A model generated the notes under the pieces. That model worked only from the letters and a program-made list of their open reading frames with translations, searched no databases and was not told the origin of the DNA. From Leucophora obtusa (lineage: Eukaryota; Arthropoda; Insecta; Diptera; Anthomyiidae), in NCBI GenBank assembly GCA_949987735.1, contig OX465295.1, positions 226,134,185-226,198,184 on the forward strand: a stretch of 64,000 nucleotides of DNA, written 5' to 3'. Positions 21,466 through 32,825 of the stretch are shown in pieces (position 1 is the first letter of the stretch; every line of letters begins with the position of its first letter). The position numbers and the translations under genes are program-made.

Positions 21466-22440
21466 CCCTCATGAATGTCTGTTATTATAATATGTTTAAA
21501 AAAGTTAAAATCGCCTAAAATTTGATGTTGACCTTAAACAGGGGCTATTTATGGGATCTTAATTTTGGCTTAATTTAGAGGATTAGAGTATTTATTCTTA
21601 TGCTGTAATATTCCAGTCAATAATTGACATAGTCAAAAACATATGAAATTTAAAAACAAAAGAAAAAACAAACTTTCCTAAAAGCTAAATAAGTGCCAAA
21701 AATCGCTATTTTCTCGTAATCCGCTGAAATCCCTAGCCAATGAAAGTAATTAAGTTTTTATAGCTTTTATTCTCTAATATGTTCATAATAAAACCCTAAA
21801 CTCTAATAGTTGACTTTTCAAAATTTCTTTAAAAAAATTTAAAATATTTAAAATTGTAGATTCGAAAACAGTGTTTAAAAATGCTGACCATTTTGGCACT
21901 AATTTAAAACGACCCAGGTAGAAAAATACAAACGGCACAATGTTGGCCCGGTATTGGAGGCGGTAGGACATGTACTGGCAATGCGTCGGATTTTTAACGT
22001 TCACTGTCGAAATGATAACACCAATAAACGCTTGGCCGTAGTAATTTCCCAACGTTGGCGCAGGCTTGGGATTTTATTTTTTTGGTATTATCCCAGTACA
22101 TTTAATAACAAATTTAGTAGTTTGCTAGAACTTTACTGTCCTCTTAGTGTACATCACAGATTTTTAATTTATTTTTTCGAAACTTCACAAGAAAAGAATG
22201 GCGATGTCTCTCTCACATATATAATTGTGTAATAGATGTAAAAATACGTAAGATTTATAAAATTGTTAATTTTAATAAATTAGAAAAAGCTTGTTAATTT
22301 TCAGAAAACAGTACTGGCCAAGCACGTTTTAATTAGTACCGGCATTTCCTGGGGAGTTAGCTAAACACAATATAAAAATACTCCTTATCTGAGTTTCTTG
22401 GGACATTTAGAATAGACAAAAAGTTTCTGTACCCGATCAA
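21466..22440. other. Unassigned stretch
   Basis: No supported gene. Positions 21940-22075 are GC-richer (GGCCCGGTATTGGAGGCGG and following) but give only short frames without recognisable domains. Confidence 0.4.
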
Positions 22441-22935
22441 AAAAAATTTATATACAGTCATATATAGTAATATCTTGTTTTATCTTATAATATGTGAATA
22501 TATATGTTGTCATGAATAGCCATATATAATTATATGTTTCTTATGTGGTACTTTATATAACCATATATTTTTATATATTGTCTTTTATAAGATTAGATAT
22601 CAACCATATATGCTATACATACTGAGATAAGACTGATCTATTGTCATATATAATTATAAATGATCTTATATAACATAACAAATTTTATATGATCACATAT
22701 GGTGGCATATAAGCCATATATTTTGAGATATAATAACATATGTCCTCTTATAAATTTTTTTTGGTTGTATAATGTAAGATTAATATATCTATTAAATGCT
22801 ATAAGATATAATTATATATGACTCCATACATGGTGCAAGATTGACAATATAATTTGAGATATGATTATATATGGTCCCATGTCAATAACATTTTCTATGT
22901 GTTTAACATATAATTATATATAGTCCCATATAACC
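22441..22935. repeat. Low-complexity ATATATG / TCATATA tract
   Basis: The tract is made of CATATATAATTATATG-type words, similar in vocabulary to the CATATATG fold-backs at 48879, 57842 and 59308, but without their CCC ends. Confidence 0.5.
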
Positions 22936-22944
22936 TGAGAGACC

Positions 22945-23230
22945 CTACTATCGAATCTCAGCTGGAGCACAAAAAAAAATATTTTTTTTTACTTTTTTAA
23001 CTCAATTTAATTTACTTGTGAATATTTTTTTTACAGATCTTAAATAAATTAACACATTTTCTGCCGAGAGCACCAAAAAGTTATGTTTACTGCAACTTGG
23101 GATTAATAAGGTTTTAATATGTAATAATATTATCGAATCCCAGCTCGGGCACAAAACTTTTTGTTTTAGTTTTTTTACCTGAATTTGATTTACTTATAAA
23201 TATTTTTTACATATCTTAAAAAGATTATAC
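22945..23230 (+). repeat. Two diverged repeats each starting with a T-arm-like word
   Basis: CTATCGAATCTCAGCTGGAGC at about 22948 and TTATCGAATCCCAGCTCGGGC at about 23129 are followed by similar T-rich text. The CGAATCCCAGCTCGGGCAC word looks like the 3' end of a tRNA. Period about 181 bp. Confidence 0.5.
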
Positions 23231-23463
23231 TATTTTGTATCAACAGCATCTGCAGTTTATGTTTCAATTAATAGCATTTTAAATATATAATTAGATATCG
23301 TAATATATAATATATTCGTTAAATTCCGAATTTGATTGAATCCAACAAACTTTTTTTATCTTCTTCAGCAAAAAAAGTTCCTTGAGTGAAAAACATTTAA
23401 GATTTTTAATTTGAGTTTATTGCAAGAATGTTATTAATTTATTTTTTCTATGTCATGTATGTA

Positions 23464-24443
23464 TATTAGGGTTCGTCAGAAATAAATAAAATTTCTTTGA
23501 TTTTCGGATATCATCACTTTTTAAAAATTTTTGCATAGAAAAATGGCGTTTTTTTTTTCTTTTTTATTTCAACTCCTTCCACTGGCGCAAGTCGGCCGTA
23601 AACGCTGATTTGGAGACCCATTTTCTCCAGAGCAAAAACGGCTGCATTTCTGGGAAAGCTGACTTTACCATTCAATTCTACAGCAAAAATTAATATAAAA
23701 AACATTTTTTTTGCGTTTCTGAATACAGTAGATACTCATTAGAGTGGTCCAAAAATACAGTTTTTTCAAAAATTTCAAAAAAGTTACTTTTTTATTACAC
23801 ACAATGAAAATGTATTCCCTGCTGAGAACATTGGTATAAAAATTGTTGATATAACGCGACCCGTTAAAAAGTTATTTAGTAATCAAATATGTTTAATAAA
23901 AAAATTTTCATAATAAGCATTACAAAACTTAATAATTATTTTGTCTTTACTAAAAAATAAATTTATAATGCGGCAGCGAGTATTGAAAGCTGCATTTTAA
24001 TTAGGTGAAATACTTTTTCACTGAATTAAGAAAAAATATCTAAATTTTATTAGCTAATAACTTTTTAACGGTTCGCGGTATATCCTAAATTTTTGTACCC
24101 GTGTACTCAGTTGGAAATAAGAAAGTAATTTTTTAGAACTTTTTAAAAAAAGTGGGTTTTCGAATCACTCTAATGGCTATCTGGTGTGTTTTGAAAATGC
24201 AAAAAAAAAAGTTTTTTATATTAAAGTTTGCTGTAGAATCGAATGGTAAAATCAGATTTCCTATAAATGCAGCTGTTTCTGCTCTGGAGGTAAAGGGTCT
24301 CCAAATCAGCGTTTTTCGCCGACTTGCGCCAGTGGAAGGAGTTGAAATAAAAAAGAAAAAAACACCATTCTTTTTTTCTATGTAAAAACTTTAAAAAAAA
24401 GTGATGATATCCGAAAATCAAATTTTTATGACGAACTCTAATG
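23464..24443. mobile_element. CATTAGAG fold-back element
   Basis: The outer ends are TATTAGGGTTCGTCA and, inverted, CATTAGAGTTCGTCA, with TA on both flanks (23462-23463, 24444-24445). The arms are long inverted copies that share GATATCATCACTTTTT, CTCCTTCCACTGGCGCAAGT, GGAGACCC and CTGTAGAAT blocks. They extend inward to a second pair of CATTAGAGTGG/CATTAGAGTGA words at 23737 and 24166-24175. It is 980 bp and non-coding; the open frames seen in the arms are mirror images of each other. Confidence 0.72.
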
Positions 24444-24527
24444 TATATATATATAAATTTATATAACTTTATATAACGCAATGACACGAACTATGTTGTC
24501 TCATATAGTCAGTCATTTTGTATAGCA

Positions 24528-24597
24528 GTGTGTGGCTGAGTGAGTTAAGTGACCGACTACAACTCCAGAAATCTGGGTTCGAATCCTGCCGACGGTG
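24528..24597 (+). repeat. tRNA-like module
   Basis: TGGCTGAGTGAGTTAAG resembles a class II (Leu/Ser) D-arm and TCTGGGTTCGAATCCTGCC is a strong box B with partial T-stem pairing. A T9 run follows, suitable for Pol III termination. No long variable arm is present and the acceptor stem does not pair, so this is a tRNA pseudogene or SINE head. Confidence 0.55.
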
Positions 24598-25507
24598 TTT
24601 TTTTTTATTATTAAATAAATATCTTTTTAATAAACAAATTTTTTTTTAATTTTTTGTGTTATTTTTGAATTTTATTAAAATTTAAATAATTCCAGATGTA
24701 TCATAGGATAAATTTTGATCTCAAAATATCCAATTCGGTCTTCCAAAATTAGCTTATCCATTTGTACCCAATTGGATATAAATTAATCGCATGGGTTATT
24801 TTGGGGTCTATCGGCATCTTAATTTGATATTATTGGAAATTACATATCGTCATATGAAATAAAAAAAGCCGCAAGTTACATTTAAAAAATTTTACAGGAG
24901 AAGCAAAAAACTTTTTAAAATTGCGCTTACAATTGGGCCTGTTTAGAATTTTTTTAATAAAATCGTTGTGTTTAGTCGTAGGAGTGTAAAATTTTGCAGG
25001 AATATATTGGAATATATGATACGGTGCATCATAATCGATCAAATAGTCGATTTTGAATTTTTTGTAATGTACGCCTTTTTTGATTTCATATGACGATATT
25101 ATTATATCCCTCTATTTTGATCTAATTTAATTCTGTAATATATTTGAGGGATCTAACTGGATATTACTGGGTACCCCAATATTGAGATGAACTTGGATAA
25201 GATAAATGTCGATCTATATCAAATGAGATATGGCTACATATGGTGGCTGTAATGTTTTTTCATCGGGTCTGTACTCTTATAACAATCAAGTCGGTTGCCA
25301 CAACAGAGTTGTTATGACTCGAAACTGAAATTGTTTAGAGTTTTCACATGTTTTTGGCCCATTTTCATAAATTCCAGGTCCAATTTTGGCATCGGCTTTA
25401 AAAAGCATATAATTTGAAATCCTGAACTCTTTCCAAACTTACGTCAGAAGGAATTTTGAAAATATAAAAAGCGGTTTGAAAAAGGCAACTCTTAAAAAAA
25501 TAAGTTA
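24598..25507. repeat. Stretch with an inverted repeat at 24848-25098
   Basis: TCGTCATATGAAATAAAAAAAGCC at about 24848 is mirrored at about 25060-25098. The surrounding text has GGATAAATTTTGATCTC and GGATAAGATAAATG words related to the repeats near 17300. No gene is supported. Confidence 0.45.
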
Positions 25508-25515
25508 CCGTATGA

Positions 25516-27833
25516 CATACTCGTACATGAGCCTAATTAATTATTTGGAAAAACTAATTGGTGATTTCATTACCATTAAATTGAAACTAATGCTAATGAA
25601 ATTTTTGGCATTATTATTACTTGGACTAATGCTAATGCTTTGAAATACATCGATTTCATTACTAATGCCAATTGTATAGTAAATTCATTACGATTACTAA
25701 TGCCTCAATTATAAGAAAGAATTGGCATTTGTAAACGTCATTTTATAGATTTCAAATTCATTTCTGAGCTTGCAAATGCGGAATGCGAAAAGGGTTTTGT
25801 GGTATAAAAAATTAATTAAAATACTTAATCAGCGATTTACATTGTGCAAAGGAATATATTGATGCAAGAATTTTACTTTTTGCAAAATTATTTTCGCAAA
25901 CTTTTTTTTCAAACTAACCACCAGTCTTTGGTATGAGTTATGGGTATTATAGTAACCAGTTTCTAATTTTACAAAACCACACTTAAAAAATTGCCAAATA
26001 ATGGCGGAACGCGAAAAAAAGCTTTATGGTACAAAAACTTTATCAGCGATTTTCATTCTGCAAATAAATATTTATACTGATGTAAAAATTTTGCTTTTTG
26101 CAAATTTTTTTCCGCGACATTTTTTCGCGATTTTTTTTCCACTAGCCATCGAACTATGTTCTATGAAATGGGTGTTATAGTCCCTAGATTATAAATTTAA
26201 AAATACCGCACTTAAAAAATTGCAAAATAATCGCGGAACGCGAAAAAAGACTTTATAGTACAAAAGTTGAATTAAAAAACTAAATCAGCGATTTTTATCC
26301 TGCAAACAAACGTACTGATGTAAGAATTTTCCTTTTTGTAATTTTTTTTCCGCGATTTTTTTTCGCGATTTCTTTTTTCAATTAATCACAGAACTTTGTT
26401 CTATGAATTGGGTATTATAGTCCCTAGATTATAAATTTTAAAAAACCACACTTAAAAAATTGCAAAATAACCGCGGACCGCGAAAAAAAACTTTATGGTA
26501 CAAAAGTTGCTTTTTTGTTTGCAGACTGTTAATCGCTGATTAAGTTTTTTATATATTTTTGTGCCATAAAGCCTTTTTTCGCGTCCGCGATTATTTTGCA
26601 ATTTATTACTTGTGGTTATTTAGAATCATAACCTAGGCACTATAAGCCCAATTCATAGAATAAAGTTCGGTGGCTAGTTGCAAAAAATACCGCGAAAAAA
26701 TGCCGCGCAAAAGAAATTTTGCAAAAAGGAAAATTCTTACATCAGTATATTTGTTCGCAGAATGAAAATCGCTGATTAAGTTTTTTAATTAAATTTTTGT
26801 AGCATAAAATCTTTTTTCACGATTATTTTACAATTTTTTAAGTGCGGTTTTGGTAAATATATAATCTAGGGACAATAATACCCAATTCATAGAACAAAGT
26901 TCTGTGATTAATTGAAACAAGGAATCGCGAAAAAAGTCGCGGAAAAAAAATTTACAAAATGGAAAATTCTTACATCAGTATCTATGTTTGCATAATAAAA
27001 ATCGCTGATTAAGTTTTTTAATTCAACTTTTGTACTATAAAGTCTTTTTTCGCGTTCGGCGATTATTTTGCAATTTGTTAAGTGTGGTTTTTTAAAATTT
27101 ATAATCTAGGGACTATAATACCCAATTCATAGAACAAATTTCGGTGATTAATTAAAAAAAGAAATCGCGGAAAAAAATTTCCAAAAAGGAAAATTTTTAC
27201 ATCAGTATGTTTGTTTGCAGAATGAAAATCGCTGATTAAGTTTTTTAATTCAATTGTTGTACCATAAAATCTTTTTTCGCGTTCCGCGATTATTTTGCAA
27301 TTTTTAAAGTGTGGTTTTTTAAAATTTATAATACCCAATTCATAGAACAAAGTTCGGTGATTAATTGAAAAAAGAAATCGCGAAAAAAAGTCGCGGATAA
27401 AAAATGTCCAAAAGGAAAACTCTTACATCAGTATGTTGGTTTGCAGAATGAAAATCGCTGATTAAGTTTTTTAATTAAATTTTTGTACCTTAAAGACTTT
27501 TTTCGCGTTCCGCGATTATTTTGCAATTTTTTAAGTGCGGTTTTTTTAAATTTATAATCTAGGGACTATAACACCCATTTCATGGAACAAAGTTCGGTGG
27601 CTAGTTGAAAAAAAGCAATCTATCCACCCCCCTTTTTTTGTAAACAAATGATTTTTTCTACGCAATTGTTCATAGTTTTTAAGGCATTTGTGCGATTTCA
27701 TTAGCATTAGTATTACAAATTCTAATGCCAGAAAATTTCAGTACCATTAAATGGTAATGAAATGTTTTTGCCATTAGCATTAGTCAACTAATGATAATGA
27801 AATTTCAATGCCAGTGAAAAAATCCCAAGTATG
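25516..27833. mobile_element. 2.3-kb hAT-like fold-back containing tandem arrays
   Basis: A perfect 8-bp duplication CCGTATGA flanks it (25508-25515 and 27834-27841). The ends start CATACTCGTACATG and, inverted, CATACTTGGGATTTT. Subterminal zones are built of CATTACCATT and ACTAATGCTAATG words. The interior is an array of units of about 220-230 bp with TTGCAAAATAATCGCGGAACG, CTTAATCAGCGAT, CTGATGTAAGAATTTT and CTATGAATTGGGTATTAT. They run forward from about 25780 to 26520 and inverted from about 26530 to 27610. No transposase frame exists. Confidence 0.82.
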
Positions 27834-27841
27834 CCGTATGA

Positions 27842-29207
27842 TAAAGCTGGGAATAATTTTCTCCAATATGACCGATTTTTATATATTGCAATGGGTTTAG
27901 ATAATTAAAGTGGCGATATTTCAGCACAGTCGAATTCTACTTCTGCCTCCATCGGCAAAAATCGCCACTATTTGACACCATTCTTTGTATTTCGTTTTCA
28001 TATCTGTTTATAAAACTTTTTTTTATATATTTTCCTTTATAGAAGTATATATTTGCTTAAAAAACTTTAGTACAATTTACATTTTTTGTTTGTTATTTTT
28101 GTTCTTAGGGCAATGTACTCATCACCACCATTAAAATCGAACGCTATAGATACAGCAGCAATATTAAAAAGAAGAATAACAACAATAACACACGTTGATT
28201 TCGTGCATCAATCAATTGTGGCCCAAAATCAGCTGGAGTGTGATACTTTTGACCCCAAACGTTCGATGTTCGATGAACATTGGATAAACACGTTAAGGAA
28301 TAATGATGAGATGGGATGATTAAAGTCAGTTGGTTGGTTAAACCTCCTCCCCCCAACACAGAAAATGCAATGCTCTTTAAATCTTATGCAACGAAGGGAA
28401 ATTAAGAAAATTATGCTGCGGAGGAAGAATATTGACTAGAATGCAACATTTACATTCACCAATAAAGAATGAGAAGGCAACTCAGAACTAAGCAAGAAAA
28501 CAAAACTAATCATAAAACACTATAGAAACAGCTCATGGAGATTGTAAAGGTTTAAAATTCCGAAAAAAAACAAAACAAAATATGCTGAGCCAGCATGTTT
28601 AACAACATTTATACGAAAGGTGCACTAATGAGTTGTGTTAACGCAATTGCCAATTATAAACTACAACAGTTCAACTGTTGATTTCTATTTAGACTATTAT
28701 GAATAAATACTTTAATTTTGATAGATGAGATTATTCTATTTAGTAATCAGTCATCATCTTACTCATATACACTTTGAATATCTATTCAAATTTTAAAAAT
28801 TCTTGGGCCCATTATGACAATCCCAGCAAAGTGTTTCGGTACCAAATAAATAGTTATATAATGGAACTAAAATTTTTTACTGCTTATATTTTTGTTAGAT
28901 GAAGTACTTTTCATTAGCAATCTAGCTTACGCGTGACTACTTATTTAATAACAAAAAAATTTGATATTGGTAGCTACTTATTTTTTAACTATTAATAAGT
29001 TATGAATAAGCCTAATTTCTTAACAACTTGTAACCACTTATTTTTCAATTGCTTGTCAGCATACAAATAACTACTTATTTTGGTAACCACTTATTTCTTA
29101 TATATTTTTGTAATGCAGCGTGTAAGCAGGTGCACAAATTTTCTGCGTTTTTCATGCAGCGCGTATATAAAACTTGGGTACTTGTATTTCTTAACGAATA
29201 AATTAAA
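27842..29207. other. Mostly unique stretch, possible untranslated exon
   Basis: Positions 28090-28480 are GC-richer, follow a pyrimidine-rich TTTTTGTTCTTAG that could be a splice acceptor, and contain AACAACAATAACACACG runs and an open frame to 28319. No domain is recognisable. A host-gene exon or UTR is possible but not shown. Confidence 0.35.
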
Positions 29208-29209
29208 TA

Positions 29210-30285
29210 CATTAGAGCGACTCACCTTATATGGACAGAAAAAAGTAAAAAATGCCCCTCTCAAAATAAACCTTGGTTTGTTTTATTTGACTCCCAAAAT
29301 ATTTCGGGTCTAGCAATTAGATCTCACGAGCTGGACCATTTTTAAAAAAGGCAAATACCTTTTTTTTGTAAGAACTTTGCATTTTATCTCAATATGGGTA
29401 TCATATATGGTTGCCAATTTTTTTAAGAAAAGTCTAAATATAGGCTGACCCTAAATTAAATTTTATAATAATTTTTTTTCCCGAAAAAATGATATTCCGC
29501 CAAAAAAACTCGTGTTGGGTTTTTTTCCGGTTAAGTTGTATTTCTATCCTTATATCTACAAGAAACTGAATTTAAATTATTATTAGAATTTTATAAATTT
29601 TATTTCCCGAAAAAAATTATTCCGCCAAAAAAGCGCGTGCTGGATTTTTCTCTGTTAAGTTGCATTTTTATCTTACATCAACTAGATACTGAATTCAAAT
29701 GCAGATTGCAGTAACTCAAACATTTTAACAAAATTTGGTCCAAAGCACCGTGCAAAATGTATGAAATTTGCAAAATTTCAAACTATATCCACTCAGCGAT
29801 GATTTACTTATCAAAAGAAAAGTTATGGTATCCATATTGCCCTATTTAGAATATATTGTTTCCACCACATTGAATTTCTGAGAAAACGCGAAAAATAGCT
29901 AATTTTAAAAAAATCTGAAACACACACTCACTTAAAACGACTATAGATTATGATATGTGAATTTAACATTTCAATCACAAACATCTCCGTAAAAAACAGT
30001 CAAAAATTTGTTTTCTTTATAGAATATCCTTGAAAATAGGACATGTCTGGATATGCTTGAACATGTTATATATACCGCTGGACGCGCCTCAAAAAAACCT
30101 TTCATATATACCCATATTGATTATGTTGTCTTTAGATAAAATGCAAAATTCTTCCAAAGACTAAAAAAAAGATATTGGTCCAGCTCGTGAGATCTCATTG
30201 CTAGACCCGAAATATTTTAGGAATCATCATAAAACAAACTAAGGTTTAGGGATTTTTTTACTTTTTTTCGTGAGTCGGTCTAATG
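29210..30285. mobile_element. CATTAGA fold-back, 1.1 kb
   Basis: The ends are TA|CATTAGAGCGACTCACC and, inverted, TA|CATTAGACCGACTCACG. The arms share AAAAAGTAAAAAA, ACCTTGGTTTGTTTTAT / AAACAAACTAAGG, CGGGTCTAGCAAT(T/G)AGATCTC and AGCTCGTGAGATCTC blocks in inverted order. Internal direct repeats (CCCGAAAAAA...TTCCGCCAAAAAA...TTTTTC at about 29480 and 29610) are present. Non-coding. Confidence 0.75.
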
Positions 30286-31130
30286 TATATATTTAACTAT
30301 AATTTTTTTGGTTTTTTTCTAATCATTTGTATGTTTTATATTATTTTTGTAATGATTTCCAAAGTATCCCAAATCGGCGAAACTGCCTTAAACTTGAGGG
30401 ACATTCCCCAAAAGTACTAAATACAATTTCACCAAAAAAAAAATGAATGCAGAAAAATCAATTATTTTATGATTGAAATAAATAATTTAGAATAATTTTT
30501 TCAAGATATGTGATTTCTTTTAAATCAAAAAATCTCCAATATATTAACAAACAAAAAAATAAAACTATAATAAAATGACTCTTCAAAAGGCCAGAGTGCC
30601 TAAGCATAATTTTGAATAATTTTTTTCCAACTAGCCACCAAATTTTGATGTATGTCCATAGATTATAAATTTAAAAAAACTGCATTTAAAAAATTGCAAA
30701 ATTATGGCGGAACACGAAAAAAGACTATGGTAGAAAAATTCAATTAAAAAACTTAATCAGCGATTAACATTCTGCAAACAAATGCAAAAAGTTTCCTTTT
30801 GGGAAATTTTAATATATATTGAAAACCTTATAATACATTTATAAAATGAATTTTGCATTGAAAATTCGTTATATAAGTCACTTTTAAATTTAAAAATTGA
30901 TTATGATATGACCCCAAAAATCAAAAATATTAATATAAATTAAAAAATTAATGCGATTGTCCTAGTTTACTATTTTTATGTACATATATAGAAAAGTTAT
31001 AAGTATTTCAGAATGTAATGCAGCAACTCTGTGTAACTGCAAGGGCCATCCGGTGAATATGCCCCAAAGCCAACCACTAACATAAAATAATTTTTTTTCA
31101 AACTTTTTAAATATTTTTTTAAATTAAATT
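30286..31130. other. Unassigned stretch with one stray 25516-type unit
   Basis: Positions 30620-30800 repeat the array unit of the 25516-27833 element (CAACTAGCCACCAAATTTTG, GGCGGAACACGAAAAAAGAC, AACTTAATCAGCGATTAAC) as a single solo copy. The rest is unassigned. Confidence 0.5.
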
Positions 31131-31133
31131 ATT

Positions 31134-32303
31134 ACACAGTACAACAAAATAAGAAAATTTTGATGTATCGGGATTGCGACACATCATTTCTAATAGACTT
31201 TGGGACGCAGATCACGAATATGGCACTAGAATTTTATAGTTAGCTATAGTTTAAGAAATATTTGCAAAAACGTTTTTTTAGGAAAATTAAATTTTTTAAG
31301 AAACTTTTTGCAAAAAAATACAAAACTGAAAGTAATAACGCTATTTTTTGCAACATTTTAAAATGATGAAATAAGCCCCTTAATTTGACAGCTGCGATAA
31401 TATTCCCTATATATGCATTTAAAATTGAAATTCCTCTTTTTTTACGATTTCGTTAATAAATAATCTGCGATGAAAGGAATATCTAATATTTGAACTTATA
31501 CCTTTATACATCTCATGTTAATTAATTTATCAAAAAAGATTCGCATTTTTTGTTTTAATTTTAAGTTAATATTGGCTAAACCTGAAAAAGTTCGACTTTT
31601 TTAATACCTTAAAATTAAGGAGTCTGTGAAAAATCTTAAAATATAAAAGCCAGATAAAACCATTCAGAAATATAAAATATATATTTTCTAATCAATTTCA
31701 ACAAAGTTTTAGATATTTGAAGTGCAAATTTCGAAAAAATAACGATTTTAAAATATGCATGCTCAAAATTGTACTTTATTTCCTTTTGCCATAGTAAATT
31801 CATATAAAATTTATTTGAAATAAAAAAGATGTAAAATGTGTACTTTAGATCGAATTTTCTGCAAATGTTGATACAGAGGTTGTGATTCTTTCGGTAAAAA
31901 GAATTTAGTGGAATATGAATTTAAGTCATATGTAAAGATTTTGCAAATCCGATTAAGGGATTTTACTAGATTTGAAAAATAGGAAAATAAGTGCAGTTTT
32001 CACTTTAATTGCAATTATATCTTAAATCCTTTATCTAATCAAATTAAGTTGATATGTTTCTGAAAGCCCAAAGTCTATATTTTTAAACCATATTAAAAAT
32101 TATCCGTGGTTAAGTCAGGTATATGAATAAATAAGAAATTTTTACAAAAAAACTGTCTTTTTGCTAAAAGTTAAATTTGCAAATATTTAAAAAACTAGAG
32201 CTAATTTTAAAATTTGGTGCTCACACTCGTGATATTCATCCTAAAATCTATCAGATTTGATATGTCGCATGCCCTATGCATTTTTAGTGTTGTACTGTGT
32301 TAT
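31134..32303. mobile_element. ACACAGTACAACA inverted-terminal element
   Basis: Left ACACAGTACAACAAAATAAG and right TTAGTGTTGTACTGTGT are inverted ends 1.17 kb apart. The subterminal CGACACATCATTTC... is matched by ...ATATGTCGCATGCC. The interior has T- and A-rich text without an open transposase frame. Target duplication is not clear. Confidence 0.6.
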
Positions 32304-32334
32304 TATTCGAAAGTTTAGGGTTGTAGTTATAACG

Positions 32335-32580
32335 TAGTGACAATTTTTTATATTTTTTAATGCAAAAATTAAAATAATTGTTGAATAAAAGCATACCACG
32401 GCTAAGTCTCATTCAAAATATTTATTTTGTTTTGGGATAAATCTCGTTGTTTGTACAAATGTTATTGACAACGAATACACAAACACATCCCAAAGGATAC
32501 TTTTGTGTAATTTTTGCTTTTCAGAATGTGTTAATTTATGACAAGTTTTACCAAATCAGACATATAGATAGATGATAGAT
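32335..32580 (+). repeat. Dispersed repeat shared with 43330-43570
   Basis: TTTTTTAATGCAAAAATTAA, CCACGGCTAA, TATTGACAACG and GTTTTACCAAATCAGACA blocks occur in the same order at both sites. Non-coding. Confidence 0.6.
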
Positions 32581-32825
32581 AGATTTCTTTATGGATTTAA
32601 AATTTTACATGTAAATATTACAATTTAATCTTCTAATTAAAAATAATAATAAAGAATGTATAAATAAATGGCTTAGTTGATTTACCGTCAGCCGGAAGTT
32701 TGGATGTACGTTTATATGTATGCACAGCGCATGCTACGGGGACGGTTTTTCGATCAAGTGTTTAGTATGGAGACATTTGGTTAGTTTGGAGACTGTCCTC
32801 AACCTCTTCCTAGGTGTAGCGCATA

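Noticed and set aside
24152..24385. Open frames in both arms of the 23464 element, similar to each other
   Set aside because: The similarity comes from the inverted-repeat arms. No protein family is recognisable and the frames are interrupted differently.
25750..27610. CRISPR-like array
   Set aside because: The units are long, have no spacer/repeat alternation, and lie inverted in a eukaryotic transposon with an 8-bp duplication.
31134..32303. Transib-type element because of the CACAG start
   Set aside because: No 5-bp GC-rich target duplication and no transposase frame; left as an unclassified inverted-terminal element.
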